Positions 1 through 6,295 are shown, counted from the stretch's first letter. The stretch is 6,762 nucleotides of DNA from DASULK01 sp036278255 (GCA_036278255.1 DASULK010000265.1:1-6762); one strand, 5' to 3'. Notes: generated by a model from the sequence alone, not told the origin. Translations and numbers: made by a program.

Positions 1-147
1 GGTAAGGGGACCATCGGCGAGGCCCCCTTCGCCGAACTGCTGGCCCACCCCGCCACCGCCGGGGTGCCGCTCATCGTGGAGACGCCGGTGAAGCAGCACG
101 GGGGTCACGCGGCGGACATCGCCACGTTGAAACGCCTGCGCACCTGA
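1..147 (+). CDS. nfo: Endonuclease IV (AP endonuclease), C-terminal fragment
   Basis: The window opens inside this gene; 48 codons remain before a TGA at 145-147. Endonuclease IV is a Zn-dependent base-excision-repair enzyme that cuts DNA 5' of abasic sites. Visible here is the end of the TIM-barrel: a GKGTIG segment, matching the GEGxIG of the family, and then VPLIVETP at fragment residues 22-29. By comparison with the E. coli enzyme, Glu27 in that motif corresponds to the last metal ligand (Glu261 in E. coli). The other metal ligands lie upstream of the window and cannot be checked. The ending, ADIATLKRLR, also matches the family's short C-terminal helix. The gene converges on the minus-strand aldolase gene across a 161-bp gap. 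Identification rests on a short but characteristic stretch; another AP-endonuclease-2 fold TIM-barrel protein is the main alternative. Confidence 0.8.
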   Translation, partial: GKGTIGEAPFAELLAHPATAGVPLIVETPVKQHGGHAADIATLKRLRT

Positions 148-212
148 TCACCCGCGCCCCCACTTCCCTTCCCACGCCCCCCGCCCCCACTTTTTCGATC
201 TCAAGCGAAGTG

Positions 213-268
213 GATCTAGGGCGAATTCTCGTGATCGAAGATCAATCCACAAGAATTCGCCCTAGATC
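213..268. repeat. Perfect 17-bp inverted repeat with 22-nt spacer, between convergent genes
   Basis: The arms GATCTAGGGCGAATTCT (213-229) and AGAATTCGCCCTAGATC (252-268) are exact reverse complements separated by 22 nt. Each arm contains an EcoRI site and is much less GC-rich than the flanking genes. Alternative pairings exist: GTGGAT (210-215) with ATCCAC (245-250), and TTCGATC (194-200) with GATCGAA (233-239). The folded structure could therefore extend from about 194 to 268. It lies between the ends of two convergent genes, which fits a bidirectional transcription terminator or a dispersed palindromic element (REP-like). No T-run follows the hairpin on either strand, so a classical Rho-independent terminator is not supported. 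The arm sequence resembles intergenic repeats I associate with Micromonosporaceae genomes, but that is memory and was not searched. Confidence 0.75.
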
Positions 269-308
269 GACAGCAGGGGAGGGAGGCCGGTAGTCGGTGT
301 CCTACCGG

Positions 309-1337
309 TCAGCGGCGGAGGATGGCGGTGAGTACCTCGATGGCACGGTCGACTCCGGTGTCATCGACGTCCAGGTGGGTGACCAACCGCGCGGTCTGTG
401 GGCCCAGCACCGAGACGAGGACCTTCTCGGCGCGGGCGGCGGCCGCCAGTCCCGGGGCGTCCAGCGCCACCTTGGTCAGATCGAGGGGCACGATGTTGGT
501 GCGCACCGGCCCGGCCACGACCCCGAAGGGGGCCAGCACCTCGGCGAGTCGGGCGGCCCGCTCATGGTCGTCGGCCAGCCGGTCGAGGTGGTGTCGCAGT
601 GCGTACCGGCCGGCGGCGGCGAGGATGCCGGCCTGGCGCAGGCCGCCGCCCATCCGTTTACGGATCCACCGCGCCCGGTCGACCTGCTCGGCGCTGCCGA
701 TCATCAGCGACCCGACCGGGGCGCCGAGCCCCTTGGAGAGGCACACCGACAGTGTGTCGAAGAGTCCACCGTAGGTGGCCAGCGGCACCCCGTCCGCGAC
801 GTGAGCGTGCCAGATCCGGGCACCGTCACAATGTAATGCCGCACCGGCCGCATCCGCGATATCACGGAGCGCACGCAGCACCGGCAGCGGGATCACCCCG
901 CCACCACCCCGGTTGTGGGTCTGTTCGACCGCGATCGCCCGGGTCGGCACCGCGAAGTAGCCGTCGGGGCGGATCATCGCCGCCACCGCATCGGGGTCGA
1001 GGTCGGCGCCGACCGCCGGCCAGGTACGGGAAGAGATGCCGCCGTAGGCGGCGGCGGCTCCGATCTCGTACGTCACCACGTGCGCGTCGGCGTCGCAGAG
1101 CAGTTCAGCGGCCGGGGGTACCAGCACCTGCAGCGCGATCTGGTTGGCCATCGAGCCGCTCGGGGCGAAGAGTGCGGCCTCATGCCCGAAGAGCGCCGCC
1201 ACCTCGGCTTCCAGTGCGTTGACCGTCGGATCTTCGCCGTAAACGTCGTCGCCGACCTCCGCCTGTATCATCGCCGCCCGCATGGCAGCGGTCGGCTTGG
1301 TCACCGTGTCCGACCGCAGGTCCACCGGGTCAGCCAC
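309..1337 (-). CDS. Threonine aldolase / beta-eliminating lyase-family PLP enzyme
   Basis: A fold-type I PLP enzyme of 342 aa, close to the usual length of low-specificity L-threonine aldolases, which split L-threonine or allo-threonine into glycine and acetaldehyde in the cytoplasm. The N-terminus VDLRSDTVTKPT followed by GDDVYGEDPTVN (residues 29-40) is the family signature. Other landmarks are GSMANQIAL (61-69, phosphate-binding region), His85 (ring-stacking position), HCDGAR (169-174, with Asp171 expected to bind the pyridine nitrogen) and SKGLGAP (201-207), where Lys202 is the predicted Schiff-base lysine. No essential motif is missing. The start is a GTG inside the end of the DAHP synthase gene: the two coding regions overlap by 8 bp (GTGGCTGA), a typical arrangement for translational coupling. 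No convincing Shine-Dalgarno precedes it. Substrate stereospecificity cannot be told from sequence, and a related beta-elimination activity is possible. Confidence 0.9.
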   Translation of the reverse strand: MADPVDLRSDTVTKPTAAMRAAMIQAEVGDDVYGEDPTVNALEAEVAALFGHEAALFAPSGSMANQIALQVLVPPAAELLCDADAHVVTYEIGAAAAYGGISSRTWPAVGADLDPDAVAAMIRPDGYFAVPTRAIAVEQTHNRGGGGVIPLPVLRALRDIADAAGAALHCDGARIWHAHVADGVPLATYGGLFDTLSVCLSKGLGAPVGSLMIGSAEQVDRARWIRKRMGGGLRQAGILAAAGRYALRHHLDRLADDHERAARLAEVLAPFGVVAGPVRTNIVPLDLTKVALDAPGLAAAARAEKVLVSVLGPQTARLVTHLDVDDTGVDRAIEVLTAILRR

Positions 1338-2736
1338 GCAGCATCTCTGCGACGAGGAAGGCCAACTCCAGCGACTGCTGGGTGTTCAACCGCGGGTCGC
1401 AGGCCGTCTCGTACCGGCCGGGTAGGTCGAGGTCCTCGATACCCTGGGCGCCGCCGAGGCACTCGGTGACGTCTTCGCCGGTCAGTTCAACGTGCAGGCC
1501 GCCCGGGTGGGTCTCCAGTGCGCGGTGCACCTCGAAGTAGCCAAGCACCTCATCGACAATACGGTCGAAGTGACGGGTCTTGTAACCGTTGGACGACTCG
1601 TGCGTGTTCCCGTGCATCGGGTCGCACTGCCAGACCACCTTGTGCCCGGCGGCGGTGACCTTCTCCACGATGGAGGGCAGCACGTCCCGGACCCGGTGGT
1701 TGCCCATCCGGCTGATGAGGGTGAGTCGCCCCGGCACGTTCTCCGGGTTGAGCTTCTCGCACAACTCCAACGCCTGCTCCGGGGTGCTGGTCGGGCCCAG
1801 CTTGACCCCGATCGGGTTAGCGATGCGGGAGGCGAAGTCGATGTGCGCGCCATCGATCTGGCGGGTGCGTTCGCCGACCCACAGGAAGTGGCCGGAGAGG
1901 CCGTAGGCCCGCGAGTCGCTGACGCGGGTCAGCGCCCGGTCGTATTCGAGGGCGAGTGCTTCGTGCGAGCAGTAGAGGGTGACGGTGCGCAGCGCCTCGT
2001 CGTCGGTCATGCCGCAGGCCTGGATGAACGCCAGCGCGCGGTCAATCTCCCGGGCGATCGCCTCGTAGCGTTCGCCGGCCGGGGAGTTCTTGACGAAGTC
2101 CTTGTTCCAGGTGTGCACGGCGTCCAGGTCGGCCAACCCACCGGAGAGGTAGGCGCGGAGCATGTTCATCGCCGCTGCCGAGTTGGCGTACGCCCGGATC
2201 ATGCGCTGCGGATCGGCGACGCGCGCCTCCGGCGTCGTCTCCAGCGAATTGATCAGGTCCCCGCGGTAGGAGGGCAGGCCCAGCGCGTCGGTCGGTGACG
2301 ACCGTGGCTTGGTGTACTGCCCAGCAACCCGGGCCACCTTGACCACCGGCATCGAGGCCCCGTACGTCAGCACAACCGCCATCTGCAGCAGGGTGCGGGC
2401 GTTGGCCAGCAGGTGGCTCTCGGTGTTGTCGACGAAGGTCTCGGCGCAGTCGCCGCCCTGCAGCAGGAACGCCTTGCCCTCGCAGACCAGCGCCAGCCGT
2501 TGGCGCAGCTGGTCTACCTCATAGGGGGCGACGATCGACGGCACGTTGTCGAGTACCCGGCACACCTCGTCAACCGCGGCCGGGTCGGGCCAGGGCGGGG
2601 TCTGAGCCCGGGGCAGGGTACGCCAGAGGTCCAGGCCCAGGGCCTCGTCCTCGGCGGAGTCAACGGTCGGGCGGCTGGTCTGCAGACCAGGGTTGCCCAC
2701 CGCGGGGTAGCTCAACTGATGCCACTCTTGGCGCAT
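1330..2736 (-). CDS. aroG: 3-deoxy-D-arabino-heptulosonate 7-phosphate (DAHP) synthase, class II
   Basis: Catalyses condensation of phosphoenolpyruvate with erythrose 4-phosphate, the entry step of the shikimate pathway to aromatic amino acids. The 468-aa protein matches the plant/mycobacterial class II type in length and throughout its core: LLQGGDCAETF (91-101), YTKPRSSPTD (141-150), CSHEALALEYDRA (256-268), GERTRQIDGAHIDF (288-301), SRMGNHRVRD (342-351), QCDPMHGNTHES (370-381) and ETACDPRLNTQQS (443-455). The metal ligands of the M. tuberculosis enzyme (Cys87, His369, Glu411, Asp441) correspond to Cys97, His375, Glu417 and Asp447. The N-terminal region is longer and unlike the mycobacterial one; it is where class II enzymes form dimer contacts and allosteric aromatic-amino-acid sites, so feedback behaviour may differ. 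The ATG at 2736 is preferred over upstream in-frame starts because those would run into the lipoprotein gene and because a promoter lies immediately before it. It overlaps the aldolase gene by 8 bp. The symbol follows mycobacterial usage. Confidence 0.97.
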   Translation of the reverse strand: MRQEWHQLSYPAVGNPGLQTSRPTVDSAEDEALGLDLWRTLPRAQTPPWPDPAAVDEVCRVLDNVPSIVAPYEVDQLRQRLALVCEGKAFLLQGGDCAETFVDNTESHLLANARTLLQMAVVLTYGASMPVVKVARVAGQYTKPRSSPTDALGLPSYRGDLINSLETTPEARVADPQRMIRAYANSAAAMNMLRAYLSGGLADLDAVHTWNKDFVKNSPAGERYEAIAREIDRALAFIQACGMTDDEALRTVTLYCSHEALALEYDRALTRVSDSRAYGLSGHFLWVGERTRQIDGAHIDFASRIANPIGVKLGPTSTPEQALELCEKLNPENVPGRLTLISRMGNHRVRDVLPSIVEKVTAAGHKVVWQCDPMHGNTHESSNGYKTRHFDRIVDEVLGYFEVHRALETHPGGLHVELTGEDVTECLGGAQGIEDLDLPGRYETACDPRLNTQQSLELAFLVAEMLRG

Positions 2737-2743
2737 ACCCTCA

Positions 2744-2771
2744 AGCCTACGGCGGCGATCGGGACCGGCAA
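2744..2771 (-). promoter_or_regulatory. Promoter candidate for DAHP synthase, placed for a leaderless mRNA
   Basis: Reading the minus strand, TTGCCG (2771-2766), a 16-nt spacer and TAGGCT (2749-2744) resemble -35 and -10 boxes; the -10 fits the actinobacterial TANNNT pattern. Only seven bases (TGAGGGT) separate the -10 box from the ATG at 2736, so transcription would begin at or next to the A of the start codon and leave no 5' leader. Leaderless mRNAs are common in actinobacteria. The GAGGG in this gap is too close to the ATG to act well as a Shine-Dalgarno. This is inferred from motif spacing only. Confidence 0.45.
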
Positions 2772-2809
2772 CGGTGAGGTTGCTCTCGTCCGCCCCGTGG
2801 GATGAAGGG

Positions 2810-3277
2810 TCATGGAGCAGCGGTCGGCGTGGCCGTGGGCTTCGTGGGTTGCTCGTCGGCGATGCACCAGCGGTCACCCTCCTTGGCCACGGCGAAGCGG
2901 AGGTTGATGACGCCCTCCTGCCCGGAGGCGTTCACCGTGACCGCGGCGCTGACCTCCTGTCTGCCGTCGTTGGGCCGCACATCGGTGATGGCCACCTCGG
3001 TCACGGTGAAATGGTCGGCGAAGTCCCCGTTGGGTCCGGTTGCCGCCTCCTCGAAGCTCGGGTGCAGCACCGGGCAGAACTGCTCCCGGCCGACGGATGG
3101 GTCTTTGGCCATCATCGCGTCGAGGTAGTTCTCCACCCGCTCGCGGGCTTTGGCGACGGCATCCTCAGCGGCGGCCTGGTCGGCGTCGGTGTCTTCCAGG
3201 CCGCAGCCGACCAGGGCGAGCGGCAGGATCGCCACCGCCGTGATCAGGAGCAGCGGGTGCCGGGGGGTGACGCGCAT
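2810..3277 (-). CDS. Small secreted lipoprotein, hypothetical
   Basis: A 155-aa protein with a clear type II signal sequence: MR with basic residues up to His7, a hydrophobic stretch (about 9-23) and the lipobox LVGC (22-25), so Cys25 would be lipidated and the mature protein held on the outer face of the membrane. After a short acidic Asp/Ala tether comes one compact domain (about 35-142) starting with a helix (AEDAVAKARERVENYLDAMM). Alternating strands then end at GDRWCIAD, a layout like NTF2/SnoaL-like or DUF4878-type domains. Cys68 and Cys138 could form a disulfide. The tail (about 143-155) is Pro/Thr/Ala-rich. I do not recognise a specific family and assign no function. An in-frame TTG at 3298 would add seven residues, but the ATG at 3277 gives a normal signal peptide and has AAGAAGCAGG eight nucleotides upstream. 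It ends 73 bp before the DAHP synthase start. Confidence 0.85.
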   Translation of the reverse strand: MRVTPRHPLLLITAVAILPLALVGCGLEDTDADQAAAEDAVAKARERVENYLDAMMAKDPSVGREQFCPVLHPSFEEAATGPNGDFADHFTVTEVAITDVRPNDGRQEVSAAVTVNASGQEGVINLRFAVAKEGDRWCIADEQPTKPTATPTAAP

Positions 3278-3342
3278 CGGGGTTGCCTGCTTCTTCAAAT
3301 GGACCGGGGATCAGCGGCGAGTGTGCCACAATTTGCCGCTCC

Positions 3343-3396
3343 GTAAGGAAGGGCCCCTTCTTATCGCTTGCGGTAGCGGAAGGGACCCTTCCTCAC
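3343..3396. repeat. Long imperfect inverted repeat between the chitinase and lipoprotein genes
   Basis: The arms AGGAAGGGCCCCTTCT (3346-3361) and GGAAGGGACCCTTCCT (3378-3393) pair over 16 positions with one mismatch and one G-T wobble. The interior continues pairing, TATCGC (3362-3367) with GCGGTA (3370-3375), and flanking GT/AC (3343-3344 and 3395-3396) adds to the stem, so nearly the whole element folds into one hairpin. Each arm is itself close to palindromic, giving a cruciform-like design. It begins 21 bp past the chitinase stop codon, where it could terminate chitinase transcription or protect the mRNA 3' end, but no T-run follows. The sequence closely resembles a very common intergenic repeat I associate with Micromonospora and Salinispora genomes; that link is from memory. 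Confidence 0.75.
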
Positions 3397-3417
3397 CATC
3401 GAAGGGCCGAACGGGGG

Positions 3418-5022
3418 TCAGTTGAGCCCGTTGCGGATGGCGCCGATGAGTTCTCCGCTACTGGTGTCCCCGGAGAGCTCCCAGAAGAAGGCCCCGCCGA
3501 GCCCCTGATTCTTGGTGTACGTCATCTTGCCGTTGATAGTTCCTGGGGTGTCGTAGCCCCACCACTGGTTGCCGCAGTAGGCGTAGGCCGTACCGCCGAC
3601 GGTGCCGGTGGCGGGGCATCGGGTCTTGAGCACCTTGTAGTCCTCGATGCCCTGCTCGTAGGTTCCGGGCGCCGGCCCGGTCGCCCTGCCGCCGGGTGCG
3701 GACTGGGTGACCCCGGTCCAGCCGCGGCCGTAGAAGCCGACGCCGAGCAGGAGCTTACTGGCCGGGATTCCCTTGCTCTTGAGCTTCTGGATCGCGGCAT
3801 CGGAGTTGAATCCCTGTTGCGGGATACCGGTATACGCGTTGAGCGGCGAGTGGGGGGCGGTCGGCCCTTGCGCCGCGAAGGCACCGAAGAAGTCGTAGGT
3901 CATCGGCATGACCCAGTCCATCTTCTGTGCTGCGGTGGCGTAGTTGGTGGCGTCGATCTTGCCGCCGGTGCTGGCGTCGGCGGTGATGGCCGCGGTCACC
4001 AGCTGTGACGAGCCGAACCGGTTACGCAGTGCGGTGATCAGGTTGTTGAAGGCGTTGGGTCCGCTGTTGTCACAGGTGAGCCCGCAGGCGTTGGGGTATT
4101 CCCAGTCGATGTCGATGCCGTCGAAGACGTCGGCCCAGCGCGGGTCCTTGACCAGGTTGTAGCAGGAGTTGGCGAAGGCGGTCGGGTTGGCCGCGGCCTG
4201 CCCGAAGCCGCCCGACCAGGTCCAGCCGCCGAACGACCAGAGCACCTTCAGGTGCGGGTACATCCGCTTGAGGCGGCGCAGTTGGCCGAAGTTGCCGCGC
4301 AGTGCCCCGGCGTCCCAGGTGTCAGCGACACCGTCGACGCTCTCGGCTGCGGAGTACGCCTTGTCGTAGTCGGCGTAGCTGTCCCCGACGGTGCACTGCC
4401 CGCCGTTGACGTTGCCGAAGGCGTAGAGGATGTGGGTCAGCTTCGACGCGGACCCGCTGGTGTGGATGTTCTTCACGTGGTAGTTGCGGGCGTAGATGCC
4501 CCACTGGACGAAGTAGCCCACCACTTTCTTACCGCCCGGTGGCGGGCTGGTCGGCGGTGGGCTGGCGGTGGGCGACGGGCTCGGCGAGGCCGAGGTCGGC
4601 GGGGCGGAGGTGGGGGCCGGGCCGCCGCTGCAGGCCACGCCGTTGATGGTGCAGTTGAGTGGGGCCCGGTAGGCGCCGGTGCCGATGTAGCCCCAACTGA
4701 AGGAGGCGCCTGGGGCCAGCGAGCCGGCCCAGCTTTTGTTGACGGCCACGTAGCGATTACCGCTCTGGGTGATGTCGGCGTCCCAGAAGCTGCTGATGCT
4801 GGTGCCGGAGGGCAGGTCGAATTGGATGCGCCAGGTGTTCACCGTGGTGCTCGAACCGTTAACGACGGTGACCTTGACTTCGTGCCCGGTGCCCCAGTCG
4901 GAGGCGGCGGCGAAGGTGGCGGTCACACTGCCGGCGCCGAGGGCCGCGGTCACCGGGAGCAGGGCCAGGGCCAGCGCGGCGACGACACCGCCCCAGAGGG
5001 CACGGCGCAGTGGTCTCTTCAT
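3418..5022 (-). CDS. Secreted GH18 chitinase with N-terminal CBM2
   Basis: A 534-aa secreted enzyme predicted to hydrolyse beta-1,4 bonds of chitin with retention of configuration. A Sec-type signal peptide (MKRPLRR, then a hydrophobic run ending near AALGAG, about 1-31) leads into a CBM2 module (about 32-132) with SDWGTG, Trp64, Trp80, Trp98 and Trp110. Its paired Cys124/Cys131 match the CBM2 of Streptomyces ChiC-type chitinases. A Pro/Thr/Ser linker follows (about 134-164), then the GH18 barrel (about 166-534). Catalytic motifs are intact: SFGG (263-266), DGIDIDWE (301-308) with Glu308 as acid/base, MTYD (374-377) and a C-terminal barrel Trp514. The insert between YGRGW (431-435) and the last strands is the alpha+beta chitin-insertion domain of subfamily A. 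No FnIII domain is present, unlike many Streptomyces relatives. The ATG at 5022 is chosen over a GTG at 5028 because GAGGAG lies eight nucleotides before it. Confidence 0.96.
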   Translation of the reverse strand: MKRPLRRALWGGVVAALALALLPVTAALGAGSVTATFAAASDWGTGHEVKVTVVNGSSTTVNTWRIQFDLPSGTSISSFWDADITQSGNRYVAVNKSWAGSLAPGASFSWGYIGTGAYRAPLNCTINGVACSGGPAPTSAPPTSASPSPSPTASPPPTSPPPGGKKVVGYFVQWGIYARNYHVKNIHTSGSASKLTHILYAFGNVNGGQCTVGDSYADYDKAYSAAESVDGVADTWDAGALRGNFGQLRRLKRMYPHLKVLWSFGGWTWSGGFGQAAANPTAFANSCYNLVKDPRWADVFDGIDIDWEYPNACGLTCDNSGPNAFNNLITALRNRFGSSQLVTAAITADASTGGKIDATNYATAAQKMDWVMPMTYDFFGAFAAQGPTAPHSPLNAYTGIPQQGFNSDAAIQKLKSKGIPASKLLLGVGFYGRGWTGVTQSAPGGRATGPAPGTYEQGIEDYKVLKTRCPATGTVGGTAYAYCGNQWWGYDTPGTINGKMTYTKNQGLGGAFFWELSGDTSSGELIGAIRNGLN

Positions 5023-5030
5023 TGGCACGT

Positions 5031-5036
5031 CTCCTC
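5031..5036 (-). promoter_or_regulatory. Shine-Dalgarno that fixes the chitinase start
   Basis: On the minus strand GAGGAG stands eight nucleotides before the ATG at 5022, ideal spacing. It is only two nucleotides before the alternative in-frame GTG at 5028, which makes that start unlikely. Confidence 0.85.
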
Positions 5037-5040
5037 AATA

Positions 5041-5059
5041 GTTAGGAAACTTTCCAAAA
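5041..5059. promoter_or_regulatory. Palindromic operator candidate in the chitinase leader
   Basis: The core GGAAA-C-TTTCC (5045-5055) is a perfect inverted repeat centred on C5050. The dyad extends imperfectly: the left half GTTAGGAAA would need TTTCCTAAC, and the actual right half is TTTCCAAAA, which matches at seven of nine positions. It lies between the predicted promoter and the Shine-Dalgarno of the chitinase gene, about 10-20 nt past the expected transcription start, a position suited to a repressor that blocks elongation or initiation. The TTAGGAAAc core with a T-rich mirror half resembles sites bound by ROK-family sugar regulators, which is inference. It does not look like the DasR (dre) consensus known for Streptomyces chitin genes. 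Confidence 0.5.
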
Positions 5060-5071
5060 GATAGAGAAGAG

Positions 5072-5101
5072 ACGCTACCGAGGGCGACAACCCCACGTCA
5101 A
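5072..5101 (-). promoter_or_regulatory. Promoter candidate for the chitinase gene
   Basis: Reading the minus strand, TTGACG (5101-5096), an 18-nt spacer and TAGCGT (5077-5072) match a housekeeping sigma-70-type promoter; the -10 fits the actinobacterial TANNNT form. Transcription would start near 5065, giving a leader of about 43 nt that contains the palindromic operator candidate and the Shine-Dalgarno. A second TTGTCG at about 5090-5085 lacks a good partner -10. Confidence 0.5.
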
Positions 5102-5155
5102 GATGTCCATCGATCGATTTCCGGCCGACGCCAGACAGAGCCGAAGGTCCAGCCT

Positions 5156-6295
5156 TCAGCCACTCTGGCGGGCGCGGTCGCGCAGGCTACCGCGCTGCAC
5201 GGCACGGCTGATGTCGCTGGGCGAGACGATCCCGACCAGTTGGCCGTCGGAGACCACCAGCGCTCGCCCGTCGGAGCACTCGCTCAGCCGGGGCAGCAGG
5301 TCGACCAGCGGCTCTTCCGGGGTGGCGGTCACCAGTTCCTCCGACCGGCAGGCCACCTCACCCAGGGCGGTGGCCCCACGCTGGTCGGCCGGCACCTGCC
5401 GGACCCGGTCCAGGGTCACCAAGCCGACCGGATGGTCGTTTTCGGTGAGTGGGAGAGCCGAGTGGCGGTAGGCGAACAGGTAGTGGTCGACGAAGTCGGC
5501 GACGCTGACGTTCGAGGCCACAGTCTGCGGCTCGGGGGTCATCACATCGCGGACCCGCACGCCGGTAAGGGCCCCCCCGACCCGTGCCTGCTGCTCTTCC
5601 GCGCCGGCGGCGGCGATCAGGAACCAGCCGATCAAGGCCAGCCACAGCGCACCGATCGCGGGACCGATCAGAAACTGCCACAACCCGAAGACGATCAGCG
5701 CCAGGCCGAGGAACCGGCCGGCCCGGGCGGCGGTGACGGCCGCCCAGTTACGGTCACCACGCCACTTCCATAACGCGGCGCGCAGCACCCGCCCGCCGTC
5801 GAGGGGGGCAGCGGGCAGGATGTTGAAAATCGCCAGCAGGATGTTGATGCCGGCGAGCCAGGCGACAGCGCCGAAGACCAGACCGGCCTGTCCGGCCAGC
5901 GCGAGCGCGACGGCGAGCCCACCGAAGGCCAGCCCGAGGACCAGGCTGACCAGCGGTCCGATGCCGGCGATGCGCAGCTCCGCGCCGGGGCTGCGGGCTT
6001 CGCCGCGCAGTTCGGCCACCCCGCCGAAAAGCCACAGGGTGATCCCCGCCACGGAGAGTCCGTTGCGCTTGGCGACCACCGCGTGGGAAACCTCGTGGGC
6101 GAGCAGGCCGAGAAAAAACACCACCGCGGCGGTGAACCCGGCGACGACGTACGCCCAGCCCGGGTTGCCCGGATAGCCGCGGGGCAGCACGTTGGCGGAG
6201 AGTCCCCAAGCGATCAACGCGAAGATGACCAGGACACTCCAGTTGACGCCGACCGGCACGCCGACGATCCTGCCCAAACGGAAGCTGGCCCTCAT
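5156..6295 (-). CDS. rip3: Site-2 protease (M50, Rip3-like) with C-terminal CBS pair
   Basis: A 379-aa polytopic membrane metalloprotease of the intramembrane-cleaving M50 family. The Zn-binding motif HEVSH (67-71, with Glu68 catalytic) lies at the end of a membrane helix, and the second motif PLDGGRVLRA (164-173) supplies the third ligand Asp166. Hydrophobic segments are visible at about 19-36, 48-66, 109-133, 140-160, 196-211 and 214-230. A cytoplasmic CBS pair follows (about 248-300 and 312-366), the usual place for nucleotide sensing in this subfamily. Architecture and motifs such as ITLWLFGGVAEL (85-96) resemble M. tuberculosis Rip3 as I remember it; the symbol reflects this similarity, not proven orthology. 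Substrates are unknown, and no anti-sigma factor or sigma factor gene is adjacent. The reading frame extends to 6544, but the ATG at 6295 is preferred because MRASFRLGRIVGVPV is the standard start and AGGG lies five nucleotides before it. Confidence 0.92.
   Translation of the reverse strand: MRASFRLGRIVGVPVGVNWSVLVIFALIAWGLSANVLPRGYPGNPGWAYVVAGFTAAVVFFLGLLAHEVSHAVVAKRNGLSVAGITLWLFGGVAELRGEARSPGAELRIAGIGPLVSLVLGLAFGGLAVALALAGQAGLVFGAVAWLAGINILLAIFNILPAAPLDGGRVLRAALWKWRGDRNWAAVTAARAGRFLGLALIVFGLWQFLIGPAIGALWLALIGWFLIAAAGAEEQQARVGGALTGVRVRDVMTPEPQTVASNVSVADFVDHYLFAYRHSALPLTENDHPVGLVTLDRVRQVPADQRGATALGEVACRSEELVTATPEEPLVDLLPRLSECSDGRALVVSDGQLVGIVSPSDISRAVQRGSLRDRARQSG

Noticed and set aside
398..1222. 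Long + strand open frame opposite the aldolase gene
   Set aside because: It is Arg/Pro-rich, low in complexity and antisense to a clearly identified enzyme; GC-rich genes routinely create such open antisense frames.
2737..2877. In-frame upstream extension of DAHP synthase (47 residues)
   Set aside because: It would overlap the lipoprotein coding region, is Arg/Pro/Ser-rich and unlike known class II enzymes, and it would translate through the promoter candidate.
3278..3342. Possible promoter upstream of the lipoprotein gene
   Set aside because: A TTGTGG is present on the minus strand, but no TANNNT box lies at a suitable distance, so I did not annotate a promoter.
3283..5064. Several + strand open frames (3283-4008, 4252-5064) opposite the chitinase
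   Set aside because: They are antisense shadows of a gene with intact catalytic motifs and show no recognisable domains or ribosome-binding sites.
5143..5157. Small hairpin GAAGG/CCTTC at the protease stop codon as a terminator
   Set aside because: The stem is only five or six pairs, overlaps the stop codon and has no T-run; too weak to call.
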